A stretch of 64,000 bases of DNA from Acidisoma sp035492295. GTDB lineage: Bacteria > Pseudomonadota > Alphaproteobacteria > Acetobacterales > Acetobacteraceae. The DNA lies in the NCBI RefSeq assembly GCF_035492295.1, contig NZ_DATJJK010000174.1, forward strand, positions 1 to 64,000, read 5' to 3'. Of the stretch, positions 18,310-27,478 are shown in pieces (within the stretch, counting starts at the first letter, position 1; each line of letters starts with the position of its first letter). Position numbers and translations under genes: made by a program. The notes under the pieces are model-generated. The model saw only the letters and a program-made list of their open reading frames with translations. It was not told where the DNA came from and made no database searches.

Positions 18310-19872
18310 CTATGCGTACGACCATCGGCTAATCACGCCCTGATCAAGCTCATCACCAGTCAATTCTTTTGCCACGATCCCATTTCTCAAAATCAAGACC
18401 CGCGAGCACATGGCCGCCAGTTGCTCCGGTTCTGTCGAGAAGAAAAGAATCGACACTCCCTCCGCCGCCGCATCGCGTAGGATGTCGAACATCTTCGCCC
18501 GCGCATTCGGATCCACGCCGGAGGTCGGGTCCTCCAGGACCAGCACCGTCGGACGCAGCAAAAGCCATTTTGCGAGCAAGACCTTTTGCTGATTTCCGCC
18601 GCTGAGCTGGCCAAAGAGTGCCTTCGACCGCGACGGCCGGACGTCCAGCTCCTTGATAAGCTGGCCCATCACCCGCTCCTCGCGCTTGTTCGAATGCCAG
18701 TAGCGGCTGAGAGCCGGCAGCAGGGCGTTTTCGGTAAGAGACAGCGACGCAATCCCTCCGGAGCGGAGGCGATCGACGGGGAGCAACGTGACACCCGCCG
18801 CTATCAACTCCCGCGGAGTCGCGGAGAGCGGCACCGCCCTCCCCCGGACCTTCAGCACGCCGGACTGGCGGGTGGACATGCCGCCAAGAATCTTTGGCAG
18901 TTCGCTGACACCACTTTCGATCAAGCCCGCGACGCCGACGATCTCACCGCGTCGCATATCGAAGGAGACGTCTCTCATAAACTCGCCCGCCAAGTTGCGT
19001 GCCTGCAACACGATCTCCGTCTCAGCAGTGCCGCAGGAACCTTGGACTGCGGGTGCCCGCTGCGCATGAGCGGAATCAGCCGCCGCCCAAAGGCGCGACA
19101 CGCCACCGCCTCCCCCGGTTGCAGCCACCGCCCGCTGCCGCGTCTCGCTTCCCACCATCAAGTCGATCAGTGTCCGGTTGTCCGCCTCGCCGGCGGGTCC
19201 CGTATAAACCATGCGCCCATCCCGCAAAACGGTGACGCTGTCTGCTCTGTCCTGCAATTCGGCAAGCCGATGCGTCACCATCAAGACGGCGGTTCCCGCC
19301 TGTGCGATGGTCGCCACACGATCCAGAAACACCGCGGCCTGGTTTTCAGGCAGCGAGGCCGTGACTTCATCCAGGATAAGAAGCTCAAGCCCCATCTTCA
19401 CCTGGTCAAGCGCAATCACCATCGCGACCAGAGCGCGCTCAGCGGGGCTGAGCGTGCCGGCCAGTTGACGCGGATCGACAGCAACATCGAAAGAGTGAAG
19501 CATCGATGCGGTTTCGTCGTAGAGCCTGGTCCACGAGACCTTGCCACGGCGCGTTGGATAGCCCCTGAACAGCGCGACACCTTCGGCAACCGTCATGGTA
19601 TCGATCAGTGGTGCCTCCTGATGAACCACAGCAATGCCCAACCGGGCGGCCTGATGAGGAGAGGCGATGCTGGCGACCGGGCGTCCTCCGATATGGAGCT
19701 CACCGGCCTCGGGCTGATAGACCCCCGTCAGAATCTTTGCCAACGTCGATTTGCCGCTTCCGTTCGCGCCAAGTAGAGCGTGTATCTCTCCATTCTTCAG
19801 AGTGATGTCGACGCTGTTCAATGCCTGGATGCCGGCGAACTCTTTGGAGATGCCTGTCGCCTTGACCGCCAT
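18310..19872 (-). CDS. CUT2 sugar ABC transporter ATPase, divergent type (system A)
   Basis: A 520-residue double-domain RbsA-like ATPase. NBD1 has Walker A GANGSGKST, but its signature reads LSPAERALVAM rather than an LSGGxxQ or LGxAxxQ form, and Walker B is LLILDEVTASLP. NBD2 has the usual degenerate P-loop (GLIESGVSEL), a canonical LSGGNQQKV and a Walker B ending VLVLEDPTSGVD, where the normal Asp-Glu order is reversed to Glu-Asp. A glycine-rich linker of about 45 residues separates the domains. The other ATPases here have LLLDEPTRG-type motifs, so this one belongs to a separate lineage. It still looks functional through NBD1 Walker A and the NBD2 signature. Confidence 0.85.
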   Translation of the reverse strand: MAVKATGISKEFAGIQALNSVDITLKNGEIHALLGANGSGKSTLAKILTGVYQPEAGELHIGGRPVASIASPHQAARLGIAVVHQEAPLIDTMTVAEGVALFRGYPTRRGKVSWTRLYDETASMLHSFDVAVDPRQLAGTLSPAERALVAMVIALDQVKMGLELLILDEVTASLPENQAAVFLDRVATIAQAGTAVLMVTHRLAELQDRADSVTVLRDGRMVYTGPAGEADNRTLIDLMVGSETRQRAVAATGGGGGVSRLWAAADSAHAQRAPAVQGSCGTAETEIVLQARNLAGEFMRDVSFDMRRGEIVGVAGLIESGVSELPKILGGMSTRQSGVLKVRGRAVPLSATPRELIAAGVTLLPVDRLRSGGIASLSLTENALLPALSRYWHSNKREERVMGQLIKELDVRPSRSKALFGQLSGGNQQKVLLAKWLLLRPTVLVLEDPTSGVDPNARAKMFDILRDAAAEGVSILFFSTEPEQLAAMCSRVLILRNGIVAKELTGDELDQGVISRWSYA

Positions 19873-19881
19873 CCTCTGCGC

Positions 19882-21042
19882 CTATTTCCAGAGTGCCAGG
19901 AATTTCGCCTGGTAGCCCGTGTTCGCCTGCCAATCGGCGCCCGGCGGAGGAAGATTCGTCTTGTCCAGAACGACGAACGGAAGATTTTCGTTATGTGGCT
20001 CGAACAGCGGCTGCTTATTCAACAGACGGATTGTCTGGTCTACAATGGCCCAACCCATATACTCATTATCATAGGCCGCGTCCGCAACTTGGAGCCGGCC
20101 GGATCGTATGAAGGCGAGATTCTGCTGATTCCCAAGGCCGCCAATAACCTTCACCTGACCCATCATTCCGGCCTGCATCAATGCCGTCACCTGAGCCGCG
20201 ACAGGCGGATCGAATGCGCCGAACACATAGTTTACGTCTGGATGATTCCGCAGATAGCCGACTGTCATCTGCCCCAACTCGGTCGCGATCTGCGTCGCCG
20301 TGAAGTAGATTGGCTTGGACACGACACATTTCGGGCATTCCGCGAGTCCTTGTAGGACCCCGATCTGCTGCGCGCGAATGGACGGAAATTCCTTGTCGGA
20401 GAAGAGGGCGATATTCGCCGTGCCATGCGAGTCCGCGATCATCCACTGCGCGATGTGCCTGCCCAGAGTGCCGTAGTCCGGACCCACATCGAAGGCAAAG
20501 CCAAGTCCGTTCGGCGCGGTAAGGGCGACAGGGTTGGGTGTATCGATGCCGTTAGACCCGGCCACCACCGGAATCCCAGCCTTCTTTGCCTCAGCCAAAG
20601 CAAGCTGAATGAGGTTCGGATCAATCGCGATCGTCACGATCACATTGGCGCCGGACGAGATCGCATCGAGGATCGCCGCATTCTGCTTGTTGGGCGTCCC
20701 GCCGCCATCATAAATTTTGACGGTCCAGCCAAGTTTGTCGCCCGCATGCAAGACACCGAGGGCCGGGGAGACGCATCCGTGCAATACGGAGAGGCAGGTG
20801 ATCACACCCACCTTGAGGTGCTTCGGCGCAATTGCCGCGGTCGTCGGGCCGGCATATTTGGCGGGTGTCATCGTGCGCGCTGTCTGCAACATCGATGCAT
20901 AATCATCCGCATGCGCGGAAGGCAGGGACATTGCGCCGACGGACAGCACACCGAGAGACGCAATCAGTCCCTTAGCTACCCCATTCAGTCCCCGCTTCGG
21001 TTGGCGCTTGGCCGCCCGAGCACGATTTTGCCGGTTTAGCAT
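19882..21042 (-). CDS. Periplasmic sugar-binding protein (system A)
   Basis: A 386-residue Peripla_BP_4-type binding protein. The N-terminus is long and strongly basic (several arginines and lysines in the first 20 residues) before a hydrophobic stretch, with a signal peptidase site near SAHA|DD. The mature part has the type I fold pattern VGVITCLSVLHGC, then alternating strands and helices through GAFDPPVAAQVTALM and VIGGLGNQQNLAFI. It delivers the substrate to the permease and ATPase that follow. AGAGGAA lies immediately before the ATG; a later start would cut the signal peptide. The gene lies 139 bp downstream of the SDR at 21182-21955. Confidence 0.85.
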   Translation of the reverse strand: MLNRQNRARAAKRQPKRGLNGVAKGLIASLGVLSVGAMSLPSAHADDYASMLQTARTMTPAKYAGPTTAAIAPKHLKVGVITCLSVLHGCVSPALGVLHAGDKLGWTVKIYDGGGTPNKQNAAILDAISSGANVIVTIAIDPNLIQLALAEAKKAGIPVVAGSNGIDTPNPVALTAPNGLGFAFDVGPDYGTLGRHIAQWMIADSHGTANIALFSDKEFPSIRAQQIGVLQGLAECPKCVVSKPIYFTATQIATELGQMTVGYLRNHPDVNYVFGAFDPPVAAQVTALMQAGMMGQVKVIGGLGNQQNLAFIRSGRLQVADAAYDNEYMGWAIVDQTIRLLNKQPLFEPHNENLPFVVLDKTNLPPPGADWQANTGYQAKFLALWK

Positions 21043-21181
21043 TTCCTCTTTTCTCCGTTCTCTTTAAATAGCCGGAACTTTGGGCGAAGACGCCGATGGA
21101 CATCGCGATGAGGCGACGTAGTTTTTGCCGAGTTACCTCATAGTATAATCGACATCTGTCACGGTTTCCATACGACAACTC

Positions 21182-21955
21182 CTACGGCATAAGTTGTCCG
21201 CCGTTGACCTCGATGATCTGGCCGGTAATGTAACCGCTGAGCGTATCCGATGCGAGGAACAGGTAGGCACCGACGCATTCCTCGGCGGTGCCGGCCCGAC
21301 CCATCGGAATGCCGGCGACCATCGCGTTCATCTGCTGCTCCGTGCTGTAGCGTTCGTGAAAGGGCGTGAGAATGACGCCGGGCGAGACGGCGTTGACCCT
21401 AATGCCGTCCCCGATCACTTCCTTCGCGAAGCCGCGCGTGAAGGTGCTGACGAAACCTTTCGCCGATGCATAAAGCACGGCGCCCCCGCCACCACCATTG
21501 CGGGCGGCGATAGACGTGGTGTTGACGATGACACCGCCATTCTTTCGTAACCATGGATGGGCGGCGCGGCTGGCCCACACGACGGAATGCGCATTCAGAT
21601 CCAGCACGGCGCGATCATGCTCCTCCTCCGATGCGACGGAGGGCACGCGTCCGAGCATGCTGCCGGCATTGTTGATGAGGCCATCGATACGGCCAAACCG
21701 CTGCCCAACCTGCTCCACCACGTCAGCCACATCCCTCTGGCGCGACATATCTCCGTGGACAAGGAAGACTTGGCCACCATTCTTTCGAATGTCGTCGGAG
21801 ACTTTTGCTGCGTCATCTTTGCTTGAATTGTAGTGCACGGCAACGATTGCTCCCTGGGCGGCGAAAGCTCGGGCCACCGCCGCGCCGATGCCGGTTGAAG
21901 CACCGGTTACCAGAAAGACTTTGTCGGAGAAGCCAGGTATCGCGAGCGCGCTCAT
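21182..21955 (-). CDS. SDR-family oxidoreductase, first gene of the system A operon
   Basis: A 257-residue classical SDR: TGASTGIG cofactor loop, NNAGS, catalytic serine in NTTSIAARN, and a tyrosine-lysine pair in YASAKGF. It ends GQIIEVNGGQLMP. It has the FabG/glucose-dehydrogenase-like layout and probably oxidises a sugar or polyol. It is the first gene of a minus-strand set that continues through binding protein, ATPase, permease and lactonase. An SDR making a lactone followed by a lactonase would be chemically coherent. It diverges from the GntR gene at 22126 across a 170-bp region with a candidate operator. Confidence 0.85.
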   Translation of the reverse strand: MSALAIPGFSDKVFLVTGASTGIGAAVARAFAAQGAIVAVHYNSSKDDAAKVSDDIRKNGGQVFLVHGDMSRQRDVADVVEQVGQRFGRIDGLINNAGSMLGRVPSVASEEEHDRAVLDLNAHSVVWASRAAHPWLRKNGGVIVNTTSIAARNGGGGGAVLYASAKGFVSTFTRGFAKEVIGDGIRVNAVSPGVILTPFHERYSTEQQMNAMVAGIPMGRAGTAEECVGAYLFLASDTLSGYITGQIIEVNGGQLMP

Positions 21956-22028
21956 AGCATGTCCTTCAGTTTTCCAAGATGGGTCCGCCTGCTCTGACAG
22001 CCCCGGATCGAAAAGTTCTTGACGGATG

Positions 22029-22042
22029 TCTGATGTATCAGA
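22029..22042. promoter_or_regulatory. Candidate GntR operator in divergent promoter region
   Basis: TCTGAT-GT-ATCAGA is a perfect palindrome with six-base arms, 74 bp upstream of the SDR start and 84 bp upstream of the GntR start. FCD-type GntR proteins bind compact palindromes in such divergent regions. An adjacent AT-rich tract (TTAAATAATTGAAA) may hold a -10 element. I found no second copy. Confidence 0.5.
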
Positions 22043-22125
22043 TTAAATAATTGAAATCCAGATGGGATCGGCCGGGCGAATTCAGATAGGGCCAATTCGG
22101 TAGAGAGCCAATTCGGTGGACCGGA

Positions 22126-22815
22126 ATGAAAGGGAGGGGCTGGTTGTTCAACACCGAGTCCTTGAGTGACCAGGCGGAGCGGGCGCTAAAGGAAGAGATC
22201 CTGTCCGGGCGGCTGGCGCCGGAGCAGCGGGTGGATCTCAGCGCTTATGCGGCACTTTGGCGGTTGAGCCCAACGCCGCTTCGCGATGCCGTCAAACAGC
22301 TTGAGGCTCAGGGGTTTGTCGAGGTTTCACCACGACGCGGTGCCTTTGTCGTCAAGGTGGATTCGCAAACGGTCAAGGAGATCTTTGAGTTACGCGTGGC
22401 TCTCGAGTGCCTCGCGGTTCAGCTTTCTATCGACCATATTCCCCCTATGGAAGCGCAGGCCGCGCTTGAGAGTTACCGTGCGATTGCAACTCTGACGGCC
22501 AAGAAGAAACGTAGGGAGCGTCTGTCGTCCATTGACAATCTTGTTCATAATTTAGTTGTCAAGCATTGTGGGAATGCGCGTCTTAGAAAGACGATGGAGG
22601 GGCTGAACGATCTCATCCGCTGGAGCCGTTGGATCTGTTACTCGACCGAGCCCATTCCGTATGAAGCCGCACTGCCCGAGCATTTGGAAATCTGCGAGGC
22701 GCTGTGCGCCCGTGACACGACGGCAGCTGTGGAAGCGATGCGGCGGCATCTTCTGAATACATTTCATCGGATCGATGCCCAGCTGAGGCTGAAGCAGAAC
22801 CCGAAGAAGGGCTGA
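22126..22815 (+). CDS. GntR-family regulator, FCD (FadR) type
   Basis: A 229-residue repressor. The winged helix (about 10-78) contains LSPTPLRDAVKQLEAQGFVEV, and the C-terminal all-helical FCD effector domain (about 85-215) has an NLVHNLVVKHCGN helix and EHLEICEALCARD, with a late histidine in MRRHLL supplying metal or ligand contacts. Such proteins sense organic acids or sugar acids. It diverges from the SDR-led system A operon and runs toward system B (57 bp to the next gene), so it may control either or both. The start is the ATG at 22126. Confidence 0.88.
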   Translation: MKGRGWLFNTESLSDQAERALKEEILSGRLAPEQRVDLSAYAALWRLSPTPLRDAVKQLEAQGFVEVSPRRGAFVVKVDSQTVKEIFELRVALECLAVQLSIDHIPPMEAQAALESYRAIATLTAKKKRRERLSSIDNLVHNLVVKHCGNARLRKTMEGLNDLIRWSRWICYSTEPIPYEAALPEHLEICEALCARDTTAAVEAMRRHLLNTFHRIDAQLRLKQNPKKG

Positions 22816-22872
22816 CTCGAGGAAGTAAACAACACGACCGACATAAGTCGGCATGATGGGAGAGACAGCGAA

Positions 22873-23883
22873 ATGTTGGCGACTCTACGCGCAATCGCGA
22901 TGATGAGTGCTATCACCATTGTCTTATTGATGGGCCACGGATCTTCTTTTGCGGCGAGTAAAGGCCTCGTGGCATTTTCGCAGGCCGAGATGACAAATGA
23001 GTGGCGTGTCATGGACACCAAGGAGATGGAGAGGGCTTGGAAGCACGCCGGCTACGATTTTGTGTGGACCAACGCAAATTCCGATCCGTCGAAGCAGCTG
23101 TCGGATGTCCAGGACCTACTGACCCGCAAACCGGTTTTGCTCATTGTGGCGCCCATCGAATATGAGCCTCTCGCCCCGGTGCCGGGCCTGGCGGAAAAGG
23201 CCCATGTGCCTCTGCTCGTTGTTGATCGCGCGTTGCCGGGCCAGCCTGGCAAAAATGGGTGGATTTCGCTTGTGACGACCGATTTCGTCGATTCCGGCAA
23301 GCGCGTTGCCGAGGACGTCGTGGCTCAACTAACCAAGAAGAATGGCGCGCCGAAGGGCATCCTTCTGCATGTCACCGGCAATACGGGTGCCTCCCCGGTC
23401 ATCGACGAGGAAAAGGGGCTTGAGGAAGTTTTCAAGACCACGCCCGATATCAAAATAGCGGCGTCCTGCGACAGCAAAAACTCCCGCGAGGGCGGTCGGT
23501 CTTGCATGGAGGACCTGCTCCAGGCGTTTCCGCCCGGCAAAGTGGACGGCGTGATTTTCGACAATGACGCCGCCGCCATTGGTGGCATCGCCGCCCTCAA
23601 TGCGGCAGGCCGCACGGATCTCAAGAGTATGGTGTGGGGCAAGGATGGCACAGTCGATGGCCTGACGGCGATTTTGAACGGCGAAATGAGCTTTACGGTG
23701 CAGACGCCACCGTTCTTCGGCGCGGCTTCGGTGTTGATTTTTGAGAATTGGAAGGCTGGCAAATCCGTGCAGCCTGTCGTCTACGTCAACAAGGAATCTT
23801 TTGACGCTCATACGCCGGCTGATAAAGCTCGTGTTGAGCAGAGAATTCAGGAACTGAAGAAGATGGGCGTCGGCTGCTGCTGA
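22873..23883 (+). CDS. Periplasmic sugar-binding protein, YtfQ-like (system B)
   Basis: A 336-residue type I binding protein with a signal peptide ending near SSFAASK. The mature protein begins GLVAFSQAEMTNEWR, a start typical of the YtfQ group, followed by VIDEEKGLEEVFK and IFDNDAAAIGGIAAL. It ends in two adjacent cysteines (VGCC), which is unusual for a periplasmic binding protein; two more cysteines occur around CDSKNSREGGRSC. The gene order binding protein, ATPase, permease, permease matches the ytfQRT-yjfF galactofuranose importer of enterobacteria, but the substrate may differ. GGGAGAGA stands upstream of the ATG. Confidence 0.87.
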   Translation: MLATLRAIAMMSAITIVLLMGHGSSFAASKGLVAFSQAEMTNEWRVMDTKEMERAWKHAGYDFVWTNANSDPSKQLSDVQDLLTRKPVLLIVAPIEYEPLAPVPGLAEKAHVPLLVVDRALPGQPGKNGWISLVTTDFVDSGKRVAEDVVAQLTKKNGAPKGILLHVTGNTGASPVIDEEKGLEEVFKTTPDIKIAASCDSKNSREGGRSCMEDLLQAFPPGKVDGVIFDNDAAAIGGIAALNAAGRTDLKSMVWGKDGTVDGLTAILNGEMSFTVQTPPFFGAASVLIFENWKAGKSVQPVVYVNKESFDAHTPADKARVEQRIQELKKMGVGCC

Positions 23884-23931
23884 AAGGTCTCGCCCGAGCA
23901 ATGACCACTCCTGTCTCTCCGGGAGACTGAC

Positions 23932-25452
23932 ATGACGCGCACCGCACCAGTGTTACTGACCATGGCCGGGATCAAGAAGGACTACCCCGGCGTGTGTGCG
24001 CTCAAGGGCGTGGATTTCGACCTGCACAGGGGCGAGATCCACTGCCTCATCGGCGAGAACGGCGCCGGCAAATCGACACTCATTCGTGTCCTCTCCGGCG
24101 CCGAGAGACCGAACGCCGGCACAATCACTTTCGACGGCGTGACCTATGCGGCCATCGACCCCGCTCTCGGTCATCGGCTGGGGATCGGCGTCATCTATCA
24201 GGAATCCGACCTCGTCCTGCCGATGACGGTCGCGGAGAATATTTTCCTGGGGCACGAGCCCGCCTGGGGCGGCATTGCACTGAAGACCGATCAGATGCGC
24301 AAGACCGTTGCGGATCTTATGACAACCTTTAATCTGCGCTTTCCGCTGGATGCGCCGGTGCGGGATCTGGGACCAGCCCAACGGCAGCTGGTTCAAATCG
24401 TCAAAGCCTTGTCTCGACAGATCAAATTGCTGGTTCTGGATGAACCGACCGCTGCGCTCACCACCGGTGAAATTGACTATCTCTTCGGTCTTTTGCGGGA
24501 GTTTCGGGCGCGCGGCATCGGAATGATCTATGTGTCGCATCGCCTGAACGAGATCACGGCTATCGCCGACAGGGTGACGGTGATGCGGGACGGGCTGCGC
24601 ATCGAGACGATGCCGGCAGCAGCGGCGACGGAGGATAATTTGATCCGGGCTATGGTTGGGCGCAGCCTGGCCGCCCACAAGCGTCGCGTGCCTGGTCCCG
24701 TTGGAGACGACGTATTGTCGGTTCGCAAACTCGGGGTCCACGGGCAGTTTCAGGACATCAATCTCGACTTGCGGAAAGGCGAGGTACTCGGGATCGCGGG
24801 GCTGGTGGGTGCTGGCCGAAGCGAATTGCTCGAATGTCTGTTCGGCATCACCAGGCCCGACGAAGGGCAAATAACGGTTATGGGTAAGGCCGTTCACTTC
24901 GCATCTCCCCTCGACGCAATTCGCCATGGATTTGGATTGGTGCCGGAGGAGCGGCGCGAAAGCGGACTCGTTCTCGGCCGGCCGGTCGAGGAAAATATCG
25001 CCTTCCCAATCCTCAATCGTTTGACCACGGCTTCTCTCATACATCGGCGCCGGCTGTCCGCGGTCGCAGCTGGCCTCGTTGAAAGCCTTCATATCAAAAC
25101 CCCGTCTCTCAAACAGGTGGTGCGAACCTTGAGCGGTGGGAATCAACAAAAGATCGTCATCGCCAAATGGTTAGCGGCGAACGTCAAAATATTACTTCTG
25201 GATGAGCCGACGCGCGGAATCGATGTTAATGCAAAGTTTGAAGTCTATAGCCTCATAGAAACTCTCGTTGATCAGGGGGTATCCATCATCATGGTCTCCT
25301 CCGAAATGCCGGAATTGCTTGCTTTGAGCAATCGTATCCTGGTGCTTAGCGAGGGGAAGCTCATCAAGGAACTCGATGCGGCTACGACGGACCAGGCCGA
25401 GATCATGCGATATGCGGTGCCGAGATCCGGCCCCGGGAGGGTAGCCGCATGA
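23932..25452 (+). CDS. CUT2 sugar ABC transporter ATPase (system B)
   Basis: A 506-residue double ATPase. NBD1: Walker A GENGAGKST, LGPAQRQLVQI signature, Walker B LLVLDEPTAALT and switch histidine in YVSHRLNE. NBD2: degenerate P-loop GLVGAGRSELL, intact LSGGNQQKIVIAKW and LLLDEPTRGIDVNA. This is the regular RbsA/YtfR arrangement. It energises the two permeases that follow; the next gene overlaps the stop by four bases (ATGA). GGGAGACTGAC precedes the start. Part of the 22873-27478 operon. Confidence 0.9.
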   Translation: MTRTAPVLLTMAGIKKDYPGVCALKGVDFDLHRGEIHCLIGENGAGKSTLIRVLSGAERPNAGTITFDGVTYAAIDPALGHRLGIGVIYQESDLVLPMTVAENIFLGHEPAWGGIALKTDQMRKTVADLMTTFNLRFPLDAPVRDLGPAQRQLVQIVKALSRQIKLLVLDEPTAALTTGEIDYLFGLLREFRARGIGMIYVSHRLNEITAIADRVTVMRDGLRIETMPAAAATEDNLIRAMVGRSLAAHKRRVPGPVGDDVLSVRKLGVHGQFQDINLDLRKGEVLGIAGLVGAGRSELLECLFGITRPDEGQITVMGKAVHFASPLDAIRHGFGLVPEERRESGLVLGRPVEENIAFPILNRLTTASLIHRRRLSAVAAGLVESLHIKTPSLKQVVRTLSGGNQQKIVIAKWLAANVKILLLDEPTRGIDVNAKFEVYSLIETLVDQGVSIIMVSSEMPELLALSNRILVLSEGKLIKELDAATTDQAEIMRYAVPRSGPGRVAA

Positions 25453-26477
25453 CCTTGTGGTCGCTACCCGGGTCCCATTCGAAACAAGAGATCCTGATTG
25501 TCAGCGATCACAAGCCGCGTCATTTCGCGGCCGATCTTGGCCGCTTCGCGTCGCGGGCCGACGTGTTCCTGATCCTTCTGGCCTTTGTGATCGTGGCGTC
25601 GCTGGCTAGTCCGGATTTTCTGACCGCAGGTAATATCCGCAATCTGCTCAGCCAGGCAGCGCTGCTTGGCGTTCTGGCGATTGCGCAGTTTCTCGTTGTC
25701 ATCTCTGGTGGGTTTGATTTGTCCGTCGCCGCTGTCATGGCTTTGGCATCGGTGCTGCTGGCGCGCTATTCTGGCGCCGGCCTGCCCGCCGCCGCGCTTT
25801 TGGGTTTAGGTGCCGGTTTGGTCTGCGGGCTTGTCAACGGTATGACGGTCACCAAAGGGCGTGTGCAACCCTTGATCGCAACACTTGCGATGATGGGTAT
25901 CGCACGGGGCTTGGCCTTCACCGTCAGTCAGCAGAGCATCCTGGTCAAATTGCCTGAACTCGACCAGATAAGGTCCTGGGACGGGTTTCTGACAGTCCCC
26001 ACCATTATCTGGCTGGTTCTCGTGGTAGCCGCCACCTGGTGGTGCCGTGGGACCCGACAGGCTCGGCATGCATACGCCGTGGGCGGCAACGAGATCACCG
26101 CCAGGCTCGCGGGCGTCGCGGCCGATCGCATCAAAATCGGTATTTACACAGCCGCCGGCACGCTGTCGGGGGTCGCCGGCCTGCTCCTCGTCATTCGCTC
26201 GGGAAGTGGAGTACCGAGTGTGGGCGTGGGATGGGAGCTTGATTCGATCGCTGCAATCGTCATCGGCGGTGCCAGGCTTTTTGGCGGAGAGGGCAACCTG
26301 CTGAAGGCAATGGCAGGCGTGCTGATCTATCAATTGATAGCCAACATCATGAACCTGGTCGGCGTCGATCCCTTTTATCAAGGTATTGTCCGCGCGCTTG
26401 TCATCATCCTCGCGGTAGGGTTGAGTGTCCTACGGAAGACACGCGCCGAACACCGGCAGATTCAGGGGCGCCTGTAA
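25449..26477 (+). CDS. CUT2 sugar ABC permease 1 (system B, YtfT-like)
   Basis: A 342-residue RbsC-type permease. It has a cytosolic N-terminal tail of about 35 residues, then helices with ISGGFDLSVAAVMALASV, GLVNGMTVTKGRVQPLIATLAMMGIARG and the terminal WELDSIAAIVIGGARLFGGEG segment. It overlaps the ATPase stop and shares one base with the next permease start (TAATG). Two different permeases behind one ATPase imply a heterodimeric channel, as in YtfT/YjfF. Confidence 0.88.
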   Translation: MTLWSLPGSHSKQEILIVSDHKPRHFAADLGRFASRADVFLILLAFVIVASLASPDFLTAGNIRNLLSQAALLGVLAIAQFLVVISGGFDLSVAAVMALASVLLARYSGAGLPAAALLGLGAGLVCGLVNGMTVTKGRVQPLIATLAMMGIARGLAFTVSQQSILVKLPELDQIRSWDGFLTVPTIIWLVLVVAATWWCRGTRQARHAYAVGGNEITARLAGVAADRIKIGIYTAAGTLSGVAGLLLVIRSGSGVPSVGVGWELDSIAAIVIGGARLFGGEGNLLKAMAGVLIYQLIANIMNLVGVDPFYQGIVRALVIILAVGLSVLRKTRAEHRQIQGRL

Positions 26478-27478
26478 TGTCGATGGCACTATTCAGGACC
26501 GACAGCTCGAATTCCCTGGGTCGATATTTGCGACAGAACAGCATCGTGTTTGTGTTCTTCTGTTTCGTCATCTTCGCAATTGCTGTTTCCTCTGGCCGGT
26601 TCATCCATCCATCCAATCTGATCAACATTCTGTTTCAAACCTCCGTCGTCGGGGTCCTCGCTTTGGGCGAGACGCTGGTCATGCTGACGGGCGGCATCGA
26701 TCTGTCGATCGTGGCGACGACAGTCGTAACGGCAATCATTATCGGTGGCGCCGGGTCGGAGCAGCAGCAGCAGATGAGCATGTCCAATGCTCTGCCCTAT
26801 TTAGGATTTTGGCTCTCTATTCTCGTGGGGATCGGTGGCTCGTTTCTCATTGGCCTGATCAACGGCATCATAATCGTCAGATTTCGAATTCCCGCCTTTA
26901 TCGCGACACTCGCGATGTCTCTTATGCTCGCGGGGGTCGCTCTGCTGCTCACCGGCGGTGCGCCCATCTACTATCCGGATCCGTTTTTTGCGCAGTTTGG
27001 GCAGGCCAAGCTATTGCACATCCCCTATCCGGTCTGGACTTTCGTGGCTCTCGCCTTGATTTTGGCCTTCCTTCTGTCCCGCAGCAAAATCGGCCTGATG
27101 GTCTATGCGTCAGGTGGCAATAATCGGGCGGCACGCCTCTCGGGCATTCCGGTCGGGTCTGTCACGATTCTTATGTACACCCTCTGCGGGCTCATGGCCG
27201 GGATTGGCGGCTTCCTGTTCCTCGCGCGCACCGGATCTGTGGCGCCGGATTCAGGGGGCAGTTTTCTGTTGACGACAATCGCATCCGTGGTGGTCGGCGG
27301 TGTCAGCCTCGCCGGGGGAATAGGCTCCATCAAGAACGCTGTCTTTGGCGTTCTGCTCCTCGCATCGCTCAGCAATCTCCTGAATATTCTTCTGATTTCG
27401 CCGCATATTCAGGATGCCGTGAGTGGTGTAATCATTCTCGTAGCGCTCATGGTCAATGCCCGCGTCAACCCAGCGTGA
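26477..27478 (+). CDS. CUT2 sugar ABC permease 2 (system B, YjfF-like)
   Basis: A 333-residue RbsC-type permease that is clearly a paralogue of the one before it. Key elements are MLTGGIDLSIVATTVVTAII, GLINGIIIVRFRIPAFIATLAMSL and the terminal LTTIASVVVGGVSLAGGIGS, which replaces the ELxAIAAVVIGG strand. The insertion EQQQQMSMSNALPYLGFW near residue 95 lies in a loop. It probably pairs with the preceding permease as a heterodimer. A small hairpin follows between this gene and the convergent binding-protein gene of system C. Confidence 0.88.
   Translation: MSMALFRTDSSNSLGRYLRQNSIVFVFFCFVIFAIAVSSGRFIHPSNLINILFQTSVVGVLALGETLVMLTGGIDLSIVATTVVTAIIIGGAGSEQQQQMSMSNALPYLGFWLSILVGIGGSFLIGLINGIIIVRFRIPAFIATLAMSLMLAGVALLLTGGAPIYYPDPFFAQFGQAKLLHIPYPVWTFVALALILAFLLSRSKIGLMVYASGGNNRAARLSGIPVGSVTILMYTLCGLMAGIGGFLFLARTGSVAPDSGGSFLLTTIASVVVGGVSLAGGIGSIKNAVFGVLLLASLSNLLNILLISPHIQDAVSGVIILVALMVNARVNPA

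Noticed and set aside
18586..19776. 396-codon plus-strand frame opposite the system A ATPase
   Set aside because: Antisense to Walker and signature motifs; composition rich in arginine and histidine with no domain.
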